Positions 41,441 to 53,084 of a DNA stretch of 64,000 nt are shown one piece after another. Every line of letters begins with the position of its first letter. Position 1 is the stretch's first letter. Origin of the DNA: Paguma larvata (taxonomy: Eukaryota; Chordata; Mammalia; Carnivora; Viverridae); the NCBI GenBank assembly GCA_030068075.1, contig CM057833.1, positions 45,589,587 through 45,653,586 on the forward strand. Direction: 5' to 3'. The notes beneath the pieces are model-generated. The model was not told the origin of the DNA and did no database searches. It saw only the letters and a program-made list of their open reading frames with translations. The position numbers and the translations under genes are program-made.

Positions 41441-41900
41441 TATATTGGTTAAGATTCTCCAGAGAAACAGAACCAATAGAAAGAAGACAGAGAGAGAAAG
41501 AGGGAGAGAGAGAGAGATTATAAGGAACTGGCTCATGTAATTATGGAGACTTGAGAAGTCCCAAGATCTGTAGTTGGCAAGTTGGCGGCATAGGAAAGCC
41601 AGTGGTATAGTTGAATTCCAAGTTGATAAGTTAATGATGCATGTACCAGTTGTAGTCCAAGTTTAAAATCAAGAGAAGACTTATGCCTCAGCTTGAAGGC
41701 AATAAGGCAGAGAGCAAATTTTCCTGTACTCAACCTTTTTGTTCCATTCAGGTCTTCAACAGATTGGATAAGGCCCACCCATATGGAGGAGGGTGACCTG
41801 CTTTACTAATCTATTTATTTAAATGTTAAACTCATCCAAAAATACTTCCACAGATATTCAGAGACTAATGTCTCTGTTTAATGATGCCCCTGGATATGCA
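41441..41900 (+). mobile_element. LTR-like eutherian repeat, unassigned
   Basis: The start 'tattggttaagattctccagagaaacagaaccaatag' opens the repeat. It continues with a GA-rich expansion (41488-41519), 'ttataaggaactggctcatgtaattatggagac', and 'aaccttttttgttccattcaggtcttcaacagattggataaggcccaccc' in outline. A very common family whose name I cannot recall with certainty. Confidence 0.75.
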
Positions 41901-42177
41901 CACTGCTCCAAATCAGTCTAGTCTCCTCTAGTAACAGAGATATTAGCTTTCCGTTTGCTCTACCATTGTAAAACCACCCCATAAGTTTTGTAGGGATAGT
42001 CTTTGCCCTTACAGGATTAGGAAACACCTGCCCTGTCCTAGTATTGCTGGGATTATAAAGGGAAAGTCTTCTTCATTCTGTAATTCAGTATTAAGAAACC
42101 CACTCACCTACTGATATAAATCATATTCACTAACATTAGTTTTATTAAAAATAAATAGTTTTTTAAAATGTAACATG

Positions 42178-42382
42178 TGGGGCACCTGGATGGCTCAGTT
42201 GTTTAAGCATCCGACTCTTCATACTGGCTCAGGTTGTAATCTCACCATTGTGAGATCAGTCCTTGCGTCAGGTGCACTGAGCACAGAGCCTGCTTGGGAT
42301 TGGGATTCTCTCTCTCTCTTTCTTTGTGCATCTCCCACTCTTGCATGCTCTCTCTGTCTCTCTCAAAATATAAACATTTTTT
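42178..42382 (+). mobile_element. CAN-SINE (felid type)
   Basis: 'ggggcacctggatggctcagttgtttaagcatccgactc' in outline, then 'gctcaggttgtaatctcac', 'gagcacagagcctgcttggg', a CT-rich stretch and a short A-rich end. A 9-bp direct repeat 'aatgtaaca' flanks it (42167-42175 and 42383-42391). The B box is degraded ('gagatcagtcc'). Confidence 0.93.
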
Positions 42383-42391
42383 AATGTAACA

Positions 42392-43880
42392 AGTTCTTTT
42401 CCCATATAAACTAATTTCAGAATTGATTATATATTATGTGGAGAAGAATTCCCAATAACTGGGACTTAAAATTCAGGCCTCTGAATTCTGGATCAAATAC
42501 CTTTCAAAAGAACACTCTGTCTCCTATTCAAGTCTCTTATTTTGAATGATAATAACAACAAACAAAATGGGGGAAACAAAACAAAACAAAACAAGGGCTT
42601 CCTGATCTCTAAGTCCACCATCCAAGTACATGGAAAAGCTACCTGATATAAACCGCTTGAAACACAGTAACATCAGCTAAAAACAATGCCCTGTCTTTAA
42701 TCCAATTTGATGCTCATTCCAACTGGCTGGAGCATGAATTCTAAGAAATCACTAGTTGTTCACAGCATGTACTAAGGTGAGCTCATGTTCTGGGGAAGGC
42801 CATGTTTTTCCTGGCTAGCAGATGTTTTGCTAGCTAACATTTAGAAATAAGTCAAAGTTTTTGTTTGTATTATGCATAATAGATCTCAAAGAATAAATGA
42901 AAAGCCTTTTACTCTAAGTCAGAATGCATTTTGCGTCTCTGAAGGCTACATTGGTTGAGTCTTTAAAAGCTCAGGCATGGGGACACAGAGAAGATAATGA
43001 TATGAATGAGGCTGTGTCTATGGGAACAGTCAAAAAGATTGGTCATGTTTAGCGTGAAGAAGAACAGAGAGCACTCAAATCAGCCTGTTACACTAAGGAA
43101 TGGAAAGGTTCCTTATTGCCTTCTCAGATGGATAAATCCTCTTATCCCATATTCTGAGAAAAAAACAAGTCTGTTATCTTTTCTACTCCATGGTTATAAT
43201 GTAGGAGAAACCTGCTCATTTGATGAGAATTTCTACCTAATCACCATATTCCAGTTCTGGTCCAACTCATCAGTCTCAAAGTTAACCCATCATACTGGCT
43301 TGAAAAATGAGAGGGAACAAGGAAAAGAGAAGGATGGATCAAATGCCATGGGTTTATAATCTCATTATCTGCAGAGATCTGTGGTTTCCAGTTGTGTTGA
43401 GGAAACGCATAAATGAAACCCCAAGAGTATTTTCCTGACTTTATCTCCAGGGCCTGCAGTAAATACATGCGGGGCAAGCATCGTGCTGCCATACAATGTG
43501 GTGGTCACACAGAATGAATTCTTCTAGACTGAAACCCTACTGACAATTCAGGAGCCTGGAATGCTTTTCTAATTGGGCAACTGGCCTGGCTATAAGGTCT
43601 TGTTTCATGCTGCTTCCTGAGGCTTGCCACAGCCTTGTTGAAGAATTTGAATCTCTACTATACCGTCTCCCTATGCCAAGACTTCTTGCAAAGTGGTTTC
43701 ATGCTGAAACTTCAATCTCCTGGAAGCTCGGACCAAGCCAGCTGTACCTCTCCCTTTCCCAGCTGGCAGTGTTGATAGTGCCTAGACTAGGCCATCCTCC
43801 AAGAGATGGGGGAAACTCTTGTATAGAAAGATAAGAGCTCTTGATAAAGAAGGACTTATATTTGATTTGGGCTTCCTTTT
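42392..43880. other. Unique DNA, nothing firmly recognised
   Basis: An 'aacaaaacaaaacaaaac' microsatellite lies at 42577-42595. The plus frame 43006-43359 (117 codons) and the minus frame 43241-43492 have no recognisable domain. No exon is called. Confidence 0.4.
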
Positions 43881-43884
43881 AAAA

Positions 43885-43960
43885 CCCATGACTCTGGGCA
43901 AGTCATTCAAATTTTCTGAACCCAAGCTTGCTCATCTGTGAAGAATGGATAGAGTCACAG
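43885..43960 (+). mobile_element. MIR SINE core fragment
   Basis: 'catgactctgggcaagtcattcaaattttctgaacccaagcttgctcatctgtgaagaatgg' is a MIR core. Confidence 0.65.
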
Positions 43961-44237
43961 ACCCTAAAATTTGGGTGGCAGAGACTTTGGTTTACCTCAC
44001 TCAGCAACCATGTAAAACCCTTCTAGCTTGAATTCTGTTCTACAAACAAAAGACAAAAAAACAAACAAAAATACTTTTCCTGTACTCTCTTACAGAAAAG
44101 GGACAATCATATGACATAATTTCCACCATTTATACACAGCCACACTAGATGTCTACACAGACAAAGAGCAACATGAGGCAATGGCCAGATATGAAGAGCA
44201 AATCTTTTGGCAATCTCAGTGGCAGAGACTTCTTGTT

Positions 44238-46762
44238 CTTTAAAAAAAAAAATTTATTCAAATATAATTAACATACAGTGTTATATTAGCTTCAAGTGTA
44301 CAGTGTGATTAAACAGTTCTATACATTTCTCAATGTTCATCGAGATAAATGCACTCTTAATCTCTTTATTTTTCCCATCCTCCCCCACCTCCCTTCTGGC
44401 AACCATCAGTTTGTTCTTTGAAGTTAAGAGTCTGTTTTTTATTTGTCTCTTTTTTCCTTTGTTCTTTGGTTTCTTAAATTCCACACATGAATGAAATCAT
44501 GGTATTTGTCTTTCTCTGACTGACGTATTCACTCGACATTACACTCCAGTTCCATCCATGTTGTTGCAAATGGCATGACTGCATTATTTATTTTATGAGT
44601 GAGTTCATCCATTCATCTATTGGTGGACACTTAAGTTCATATCTTGACTGTTGTAAATAATGCTGCAATAAGCACAGGTGTGCATATATATTTTTGAATT
44701 AGTGTTTTCACTTTCTTTGGGTAAATACCCAGTAGTGGAATTACTGGATCATATAGTAATTGTTTTTAATTTTTTGAAGAACGTCCATATTGTTTTCCAC
44801 ATTGGCTGCACCAATTTGCATTCCCATCAACAGTGCACAAGGGTTTCTTTTCCTCCACAACCCTGCCAACACTTTTTACTTCTTGTATTTTTGATTTTAG
44901 CAATTTTGACAGGTGTAAAGTCATACCTCATTGTGGTTTTAATTTGCATTTCCCTGATCATTAGTGATATTGAGCATCCTTTCATGAGTCTTTTGGCCAT
45001 CTGCATGTCTTCTTTGGAAAAATGTCTATTTAGGTCCTCTGCCCATTTTTAATTGGATTGAGTTTTTGGTGTTGAGTTGTATAAGTTCTTTATATATTTT
45101 AGATATTAACCTCTTACCAGGTATATCATTTGCAATTATCTTCTCCCATTCAGTTTTATTTTTGTTTTTGATTTCCTCACGGTGCAGAAGCTTTTTATAT
45201 TAGCGTAGTCCCAATATTTTAATTCTCCTTTTGTTTCCTTGCACAGGTGACATATCCAGAAAAAAAAAAAAAAACTGTTTCTATGTCAATATCAAAGAAA
45301 CTATTGCTTATGTTTTCTTCTAAAAAAATTTATGGTTTCACGTCTTACATTTAAGTCTTTAATCCATTTTGAGTTTATTTTTTGTGTAAGGTGTAAGAAA
45401 GTGGTCAAATTCCATTCTTTTGCATGTAGCCATCCAATTTTCTTTACACCACTTGTTGAAGAGATTGTTTTTTTCCCAGTGTATATGCTTGCCTTCTTTA
45501 TTGTAAATTGATTGGCCATAAAAGTGTGGGTTTATTTTTGGATTCTCTGTTCTATTGATCTATGTGTCTGTTTTTGTGCCAGTACCGTACTGTTTAGATT
45601 ACTACACCTTTGTAGTATATCTTGCAATCTGGAATTGTGATACCTCCTGCTTTGTTCTTTCTCAAGACTGCTTTTGTTATTTGGTGTCTTTTGTGTTCCA
45701 TCCACATTTTAGGATTATTTGTCCTAGTCTGTAAAAAATGTTGTTGGTATTTTGATAGGGACTGCATTAAATTTGTAAATTGCTTTGAGTAGTATGAACA
45801 TTTAAACAATATTGGTTCTTCCAGCCCATGATCACAGAATGTCTTTCCATTTGTTTGCGTCATCTCAATTTCTTTCATCAATGTTTTATAGTTTTCAGAG
45901 CACAGGTCTTTCACCTCCTAGGTAAAGTTTATTCCTACGTATTTATTCTTTTTGCAATTATAAATGGGATTGTTTTCTTAATTTCACTTTCATTATCAGT
46001 GCACATAAATAGAACATATTTCTGTATGGTAACTTTTATTCTGCAACTTCACTGAATTTGTTTATTAGTTCTAGTAGTTTTTTGGTGGAGTCTTTAGGGT
46101 TTTCTATATATAGTATCATGTCATCTGCAAATAGTGAAACTTTTACTATTTACTTACCAATTTGGATTCTCTTTATTTTCCTTGTCTAGTTACTGTGGCT
46201 AGGATTTCCAGTACTATGTTGAATAAATGCAGTCTTGTTCATGATCTTCCAGGAAAAGCTTTCAACATTTTTCAATGTTTTTTTAACACTATTGAGTAGG
46301 ATATTAGCTGTTTTTCATATATGGCCTTTATTATGTTCAGTTTTGTTCCCTCTAATACTACTTTGTTGAGGGTTTTTATAATGATTGGATGTTGTATTTA
46401 TCATATGATTTGATTTATGTGAACTATTAAGACAATCATACAGTTTTTTTCCTTTCTCTTGTTAATGTGACTTATATACTGATTGTTTTAATGATATTGA
46501 ATCATATTTGCATCCCTGGAATAAGTCCCACTTGATTGTGATGAATGATTTTTTTAATGTATTACTGGATTTAGTTTGCTACTATTTTGTTGAGGATTTT
46601 TGCATCTACATTCATCAGAGATATTGGCCTAAATTTGTCTTTTTGCATTGTGTTTTTTCTGGTTTTTGTATCATGATAATGCTAGCTTCATAAAATGAAT
46701 TTGGAATCTTTCTTTCCTCTTCTATTTCCTGGATCAGTTTGAGAAGAATAGGTATTAACCCT
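44238..46762 (-). mobile_element. L1 LINE, 5'-truncated (2.5 kb)
   Basis: A minus-strand L1. The 3' UTR starts at the T-run at 44242 (the complement of the poly(A) tail). 'tggacacttaagttcatatcttgactgttgtaaataatgctgcaataagc', 'ttgggtaaatacccagtagtggaattactggatcatat' and 'ccacattggctgcaccaatttgcattccc' are classic L1 3' blocks. ORF2 sequence follows up to the RT-domain region. The element stops within ORF2 near 46762, where unrelated DNA begins. Confidence 0.95.
45290..46720 (-). pseudogene. L1 ORF2 remnant (reverse transcriptase, broken)
   Basis: Minus-strand fragments resemble the C-terminal half of L1 ORF2. One piece (45301-45519) contains 'KINSKWIKDLNVRRETINF'. Another (45594-45914) contains '[16 protein letters not shown]' and '[19 protein letters not shown]'. 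The frames are separated by stops and shifts, and a run of about 15 A lies near 45260-45274. The endonuclease domain is absent. It cannot make a working protein. Confidence 0.9.
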
Positions 46763-46782
46763 TATTTAGTAGACATATAGAT

Positions 46783-46998
46783 CAAGGGCTCACAGGCCAA
46801 ATCCAGTTAGAAGCCTTTTTTCTTTTTTCTTTAATTTTTATGACCTGTGAGATAACAATGATTTTTATATTTTTAAAGTTTGTAAAGGAAAACAAAAACA
46901 AAACCTAAAATATATGCAAGAAAGACCATATGTGACTGCCTGAAAAGCCTAAAATACTTGTTATATGGCCTTTCACAGGAAAAAAGTTTGCTAGAGAA
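46783..46998 (-). mobile_element. hAT-Charlie-type MITE
   Basis: The ends match: left 'aagggctcacaggccaaatcc', right 'ggcctttcacaggaaaaaagtttgctagagaatgg'. The middle, 'gacctgtgagataacaatgatttttatatttttaaag', is of the alternative type. It begins a few bases from the L1 5' truncation point. Confidence 0.65.
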
Positions 46999-46999
46999 T

Positions 47000-48115
47000 G
47001 GACTAACATATGATTTGTTAATCCAAAGGCTGTACTTTGGACCAAAATGTAGAACCTACAAGAAACTCTTTAATAATGACAATTCTCCTCAAACAGAGGA
47101 GCTGAGTCTTCATGTACTGGGTTTCTCCATACTGTAAATATTCAAGTATAAAGTGTGCATTCATAAGAAATAGAATATTTCTACTTTGAATAGGAGTAAA
47201 ACCAGAGAACCCCAAAGACCTGTCTAGTGCTATGATCCCATGATTCTAAATCATGAACCTAGGATTTGATGCTTTACTAGAAGATTCAATTCCCCAAAGA
47301 TAAAACAGTCTCTTCAGTGGAAATATCATAGTCCAAAAATAAACAAACAATCAAGCCATGGTACCTTCACAACTTGGAATTATTCAATTATATCATTAAC
47401 ATGTTAAAAATTAAAGGTGGTGGTCATATATGCCTGTTACCATCAAAGGTGTTAATTCACTTTTTTTTGTCCCTATATGTACATGTATGACCAGAGCTGA
47501 AGGTAGCTGAGATTTCAGTAAATGGAAGTGTGCTTGTATACCTGAATTTCATGGGTCTTGAATGTTCCACAAGGGAACAAAGCACAGCAACAGTATTTAT
47601 ACACTAGGACCACTAATCAGGGTTTAATTAGCCTTATAATTAGAAAGGTAAACAGAAGTACAATTCCCAAATTGCTCATTGTTTTTTTTTTTTTTTACAT
47701 GTCCATGGAGCACTATTTTATTTGCCTTTGCACCTCCCAGCATTTTAACACAAAATTAATCACTAAAATTTGTTGAATATTGAATGAATTGCTTGCTTGC
47801 TTTCAACAAAATTCAACTTTATCATATTTGCTTAATTACACTGTCCAAGTATATCAACCACAAGCACATTCTGAGAGTGTTACTGAAAGAGAGGAAAAGG
47901 ATATTTTTATTCTTGGTCATACTGCAGTTGTTCCAATTCAAAATAATGGTACAGATTTATATGGATAGCTATCACTTAGTTTAGGTTTATCACTTAGGTT
48001 TATTTAGTTTTGTCTTTAGGAACCTGGGTTGAAATGTCCCTCTCTCTGTTTTACAAATGAAGAAACTTATATGTAGAGGAGTTAAGTGGTTTTCCCTCTA
48101 TCACTCAGTCTAGGA
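47000..48115. other. Unique AT-rich DNA, nothing recognised
   Basis: T-run at about 47683-47697. The overlapping frames 47780-47968 and 47784-47984 have no homology. No repeat family is recognised. Confidence 0.4.
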
Positions 48116-48117
48116 TA

Positions 48118-48172
48118 AGGTTTCTCAAATTATGTTCCTTAGACCACTCTGTTCAGTATCATTTAGGGTTTA
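48118..48172 (+). mobile_element. Possible MER5 left end
   Basis: 'aggtttctcaaattatgttccttagaccactctgttcagtatcattta' resembles the MER5 left end. It may pair with 48690-48785. Confidence 0.35.
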
Positions 48173-48685
48173 TACCAGATACCTTGTATACATCACTAGA
48201 GATATATTTGGCTTTGCCTCTCCTCTTTTCCACACCAGGCATCTCTGTAACAACCAACTAGCCCATGTACCTACTGACTTCCTGTGAGTGTAATCTGACA
48301 ATGCTTTGACTATGCCAATAGCCTGTGTCTTCATCTCCCATGTTCTGCCCTGGATGAGGCATAAGACTTCACAAGATCTACTTGTCACCCAGGCATTTTG
48401 CATCTGCAAGTACAAGAGACTTCATGCTCCACAGGTCAAGACTTGAACCCATGGGAATGGGGGGTAAGAGAACAATTCCTTGTTCCTGAGACATAGTGGG
48501 TCCATAGGCTACTGAAAGACAGAATTGTGAGAAACTGGTTTCACCTGACAGCTCAATAACACACACTTGTCCTGGTACTCCTACCTTCCCTTCCTCACTC
48601 CCATTGCTATCCTGGTACTTTTCTAGAATTCTAGTTCCAAATTAAGTGGTAGGATACAAGTTTTTCCTCCAGGCTTTGCTTTTTG
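48173..48685. other. Unassigned DNA, possible insert in MER5
   Basis: No family is recognised. If the flanking MER5-like ends belong together, this is an insertion of about 0.5 kb. Confidence 0.3.
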
Positions 48686-48689
48686 GGAC

Positions 48690-48786
48690 CAGACATTCCT
48701 GAATTGGAATACCTGAGAGTAGGACATTTTATTAAGCTCCTCAAATGATTTTCAGGCACCTTACAATCTGGGAATCACTGGATCTA
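48690..48786 (+). mobile_element. Possible MER5 right part
   Basis: 'ccagacattcctgaattggaatacctgagag', 'attaagctcctcaaatgattttcaggcacc' and 'tctgggaatcactgg' are in MER5 order. Confidence 0.5.
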
Positions 48787-48830
48787 GAATGTCAACCTAG
48801 TGCAAAGGACTCTAACCTCCACAATCTTCC

Positions 48831-49051
48831 TTTTTTTTTTAAATATTTTTTAATGTTAATTTTTGAGACAGAGAGAGATAGAACATGAGCAGGGGACGGC
48901 CAGAGATAGAGAAGGAGACACAAACTCCAAGGCAGACTCCAGGCTCTGAGGTGTCAGCACAGAACCTGACACGGGGCTTGAACTCACGAACTGCAAGATC
49001 ATCACCTGTGCCGAAGTCAGACACTTAACTGACTGAGCCACCCAGGCACCC
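48831..49051 (-). mobile_element. CAN-SINE (felid type)
   Basis: Reverse orientation: T-run and 'tttaatgttaatttttgagacagagagagatag', then 'agactccaggctctgaggtgtcagcacag', B box complement 'ggggcttgaactcac', 'gcaagatcatcacctgtgccgaagtcag' and the head complement 'actgagccacccaggcacccc'. Target repeats are weak ('aatcttcc' and 'gatctttcc'). Confidence 0.95.
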
Positions 49052-50090
49052 CTTTGATCTTTCCACCTTAACAACATATGCTGGATTAACAAAAGACAAT
49101 GCTATTGTTCTTATGCTGAGTCAAGGAGAGAGAGAAACCCTAGACTGGCTACACCATATCTACCCCATGTTTCAAAGGGCTGCTAAGTGGCTCCTGACAC
49201 CTGACAATACCTGCTCCCACATGACTGCACCAACTCACCTGCCCACCAAGCATCTGGTCCAGCCTGTCATGTCTGCCTTGATTTGTGATGTCATACAGGC
49301 TCTACTCTTGTTTTCTTTCCTGGCTCACAATGAGACATACTTCTTGGATATGTTGTCCACAGTCATCTCTCTCTCATTCTCTCTTGCTCTCTCCACACAC
49401 TCTTTTCCTTTCCATTCCTTTCCTTTCCTTTCCTTCCTTCCTTCCATCCTTTCCTTCCTTCCTTTCATAAACTACTCCAACACTAAAGACCCTAATTACC
49501 ACCCACTACCTCATTGTTGGGAAAATGTCATGTTAAATAATAACAAGAACAACAAACAAACAAATAAAGCCTTTTTGCCCCAAAAGCAATTGGGAACCAG
49601 CAGTCTCTGGTGCTTTGTCATAGTTTTCACCCTTAATATCATATTTTTGAAGCTGGATTAAAAGGGACACTGCCAGGAAACATCTTTGGAAATGCTATAT
49701 ATAGCAAACTGGCAGGATCGGGGAACAAAAGAGAAGCACAGCCAGTGTAATTAGTCCACTAACTGAGCAAGTTGACTATTCCGAGGCTGAGGACTGTGTT
49801 CCAGCTGATGAGACTGTGGGATGGGAAGGAAAGGAAAATCAACTCCCTGCACAGACTGAGAGAAGGAACACATGATACCCAAGCCCCAAAGCCCCCTTGC
49901 CAGTGTATACCAATAGCACACAGAAGCATGGGGAGGCGGGGGCCCAAGGAGAGAGTATATATGAAACATGAGAAGGAACTCAAGGAGTCTGATGCCAGAA
50001 AGCAAACAGAAACACAGGATACAAGGAAGACAATGCAGGACACAGGTCATCACGGGAAGGGATGAAGAGATGCTCTTATTTAGTGTTCTC
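49052..50090. other. Unique DNA with a (TTCC)n tract
   Basis: The plus frame 49113-49661 (182 codons) is the longest in the window. Its centre is the pyrimidine tract at 49370-49468, which encodes Ser/Phe/Leu repeats. It has no recognisable domain and I do not call it a gene. Confidence 0.45.
49402..49468 (+). repeat. (TTCC)n pyrimidine microsatellite
   Basis: 'cctttccattcctttcctttcctttccttccttccttccatcctttccttccttcctttc', imperfect. Confidence 0.9.
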
Positions 50091-50094
50091 CAAA

Positions 50095-50272
50095 TAATAA
50101 TGATACTAATAACATCAGCTGCTGTTTACAGAGAACTTAACTGATTAAAAGCACATTGAATCCTCCAAAAAACTCCCTTAAGTATTATTACAATCACCAT
50201 TTTACAGGAGGGGAAACTGAGGTAGAAAGACTAGGTACTTTGTACAGGGTTCCACTTCTAACTGCAAACTTT
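50095..50272 (-). mobile_element. MIR SINE relic
   Basis: 'taacatcagctgctgtttacagag', 'caatcaccattttacaggaggggaaactgaggtagaaagactagg' is a reversed MIR. The continuation is weak. Confidence 0.75.
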
Positions 50273-50604
50273 TTGAAGCAATGGAACATTTTCCCTTTTA
50301 AACAACATAGAACCCTAATAATGAAAACAGATGAAATCAGAGTGTTGGAAGAAAGGATCCTGGACCACAGAATTCCAGCATCATGCAGAGCTCAACTGGA
50401 AAACCATTCCCTGAGCACAAGCAGAGGACACCAGAGGGGAACGGCATTGCCCAAGGTCACCAGAACGAACGATGACACTGGGGAACACAGGTCTCCTGGA
50501 GCCCACCATACTGCTCTTTCCTGCACTGTACTTTCCAGTAGAGGGATCACCTCATGAAAAGTTTGGGTCCCCTTTGAGTCATCACTGGACTGAGAACTTG
50601 GTTC

Positions 50605-50790
50605 TGTGCATACAGCACCTACTACACCTTCTGCCTCCTAATTCACTCATAAGGTCCTTGGGAGCAGAGACTGTCTGTTTCACCTTTGTAGCTCCCTAAG
50701 GGGGTTACCGCAGAAACTAGCACACAGCAGGAACTCAGTAAAGTTTATTAAACAAATAGATGTTTTGATGGACAGAGGAATGAATGGATG
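50605..50790 (+). mobile_element. L2 LINE 3'-end relic
   Basis: 'aaggtccttgggagcagagactgtctgtttcacctttgtagctcc', 'aactagcacacagcaggaactcagtaaagtttattaaacaaatag' are L2 3' modules. Confidence 0.75.
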
Positions 50791-50854
50791 AATATGCAAG
50801 CACCTTTTAATGTATTATAAAAAAATAATACTGTGGAGAATACAAAGCATTTCT

Positions 50855-51022
50855 GTGTCTCATCATCTTTAATTTTCAGTACCAGCTGAGAAAGGGAATT
50901 CATATTCTAATTTCAGAGATGAAAGACCTAAGGCACCTAATAGGAGGTTTCTTTTCCAAGGACATACAGCTAAGAAGTGGAGGAGCTAAGACAGCACTAA
51001 AATCATTAGTCTTCTGACTCTT
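50855..51022 (-). mobile_element. MIR SINE relic
   Basis: 'tctaatttcagagatgaaagacctaaggcacctaatagg', 'aaggacatacagctaagaagtggaggagctaag' is a reversed MIR core. Confidence 0.7.
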
Positions 51023-51065
51023 AAAAATCATTACTAAGAACAATGAGGTACCTAGAGTATTTAAC

Positions 51066-51300
51066 TCATCAAAACAGGAAGTAGGAAGATGGTTGCCTGG
51101 GGCTGAAGTGGGGGAATGGGGCGCTTCTATTTAATGGGTACAGAATGTTTTGTCATTTGAAAAGAGATCTGTGGATGGATGGTGGTAATGAAAACACAAC
51201 AATGTGAATGAACTTAATGCTATTGAACTATATGCTGAAAAATGATTAAGATGGTACACTTTGTGTTATTTGTATTTTACTACAATTAACTTTATTTTAA
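51066..51300 (+). mobile_element. L1M-type 3' end relic
   Basis: 'gatggttgcctggggctgaagtgggggaatgggg', 'tttaatgggtacagaatg', 'ggatggtggtaatgaaaacacaacaatgtgaatgaacttaatgctattgaactatatgctgaaaaatgattaagatggtacac' in outline is an old L1 3' UTR ending in an A/T-rich tail. Confidence 0.88.
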
Positions 51301-51311
51301 AAATTGATAGC

Positions 51312-51510
51312 TAGACTTTATTATGCATTTGCTCTATGCCAGTGTGATTTTCAGCAATTTTATCTCCTTTAATCTTCACAACCCTACCAGCTAAATGCTT
51401 ATTATCTCTATTTACAAATGGGAAAACTGAGTTACAAAGAGGTAAAGTATCTCAGCCCAAGTCACATAGTTAGTAACCCAAGAGCCAAATCCAAGGAGTC
51501 TGCTTCCACT
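51312..51510 (-). mobile_element. MIR SINE, near full length
   Basis: 'tgcatttgctctatgccagtgtgattttcagcaattttatctcctttaatcttcacaacc', 'caaatgggaaaactgagttacaaagaggtaaag' and 'aagtcacatagttagtaacccaagagcc' give a reversed MIR. Confidence 0.85.
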
Positions 51511-52055
51511 CATTATAATAAATGAGCAAAGGGAACACATTTTAATAAGGAATTTGCTGCCAGAACAGAAGCTGGAGATTAGTCAAATGTACCTATCTCA
51601 ATTTAAATTTGCATTTGTATTAAATGTTTCACCATCTTTATTAAATTGGGGCATTAAATCTACTGCTGATGGTTGATTACATTTCCTGTGCAAAGTCCAG
51701 GTGTAGATTCTGGGTATCTTCTTCCTGCAACCCTTCATTCCTCATGCTAAATAATTCCAACTCCATGCACCCACCTTCACATTCCATGGCATCACTCCAG
51801 GCATGGTATTGGTGCAAACAGAGCCCTGAGGGTCTGAATGGGGCTGAATGGAATCATAAAATTATACTAAACCCAAATACTGGCCTGATAATTGTCCAAA
51901 CACAGCCTAGAATGCTGTTCAACCTGTGGTCCATACTAGTCCCAAGATCCTTTTCTTCTTTTATCATTCTAATTCTTCCAATATAAGAGTAGACTCCATT
52001 CTCAGTAAATAAGAAGTAATGACTTAGTTTCTGTGTCTTCATCTTTCATTTAGCC
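51511..52055. other. Unique DNA, nothing recognised
   Basis: No repeat or exon is recognised. The plus frame 51669-51986 has no homology. Confidence 0.4.
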
Positions 52056-52059
52056 ATTG

Positions 52060-52580
52060 AATACACTAAGTATAAGATATCGAGGAGAATAAAATTACAA
52101 ATCACCCTTGAACACTGTCCTTTAGGAGCCTATACACTAATGGCAGGAATAGACAAAGGCATAAATAGATGAAAGGTAAGAGGAAAGTTACAAGGGCAGG
52201 GGAGGGAGAGATCATGAAATGGTTACCTTATGCCTAGCATATGGTAAGTCCTCAAACCATGGTAGCTGTTGCATTTGTGGCACCTATAAAATTAAAACAA
52301 TGAAAGACGCTTTTGGCTAGGGGGAGTAGAATTTGAGAAAAGCTCCAGAAGAAAGATAACTGGTGTGAGGATGAACAGGTTTTGCTCTCAGAGACAGAAG
52401 AATGGAATTCCAGGGACCAGTGCAGCGAGCACAAAAACAATAAGGCACATAGACAAAGGGGCATAGAGAAAAGAGTCTTTTAAAGGGATGGAGTCTGGAG
52501 AAAATAATGGGAAGAAGAAAGGATAGAAGAAAAGGGAAGGAGGAGTTTTGGACATAGGGCAAAGTACATGTCCAAACCAT
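52060..52580 (-). mobile_element. L2-like relic
   Basis: 'ccttgaacactgtcctttaggagcctatacactaatggcagg' begins a reversed L2-type segment. It is interrupted near 52222-52282 by a short plus-oriented MIR-like end ('gcctagcatatggtaagtcctcaa'). Confidence 0.5.
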
Positions 52581-52647
52581 TAACAGAGAGATTTTTTTTT
52601 CTCCCTGAAAATTAAGAGGTAAGGTTTTTGGAACAGTGGCATAAGTC

Positions 52648-52780
52648 ACTCATTAATTCATTCATTTTTTCAAAAGTCTTTTCTTAGCATATGTTATAGT
52701 GCTGGAATATATCAAAGATGAAGAGGAAAATACAGTGCCTGTCTCCTAGTCATTTGGAATCTATAACGTGAGACAGATAT
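52648..52780 (-). mobile_element. L2 LINE relic
   Basis: 'tcactcattaattcattcattttttc', 'agtgctggaatatatcaaagatgaagaggaaaatacagtgcctgtctcctagtcatttgg' is a reversed L2 end. Confidence 0.7.
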
Positions 52781-52794
52781 GGAACAACAATGAC

Positions 52795-53022
52795 AATATT
52801 AAGACCCAACATTCATTGTTTATTATGTGTCAAGCACAATCATCCTAGAGTAAGCATTATAGTTATCTCTATTAATATGAGTAGACAAAAGCTTCAAATA
52901 ATGTACAAATATTTTGAACAAATAACGTACAGTAACTTACCAAAGTTTTCTAGCATGTAGTGAAGTTGAGATTCAAATTCAAACTCAGAAGCTAACTCCT
53001 TTACTATTACGATTATGCGGTT
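52795..53022 (-). mobile_element. MIR SINE relic
   Basis: 'aacattcattgtttattatgtgtcaagcac', 'gtacagtaacttaccaaagttttctagcatgtagtgaagttgagattcaaattc' is a reversed MIR. Confidence 0.7.
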
Positions 53023-53084
53023 ATGCCCCCAAAACAGTATTATGTTCTTTATAGAGCATAATGGACAAAGGGAAGACAAAGACA

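Noticed and set aside
44238..46762. Possibly active L1
   Set aside because: It lacks ORF1 and the endonuclease domain, is truncated inside ORF2, and the remaining frame is broken by stops and shifts.
49113..49661. 182-codon plus-strand open frame, the longest in the window
   Set aside because: Its middle is an imperfect TTCC/CTCT tract giving Ser/Phe/Leu/Pro runs. There is no domain, splice context or homology, so chance plus low complexity explains it.
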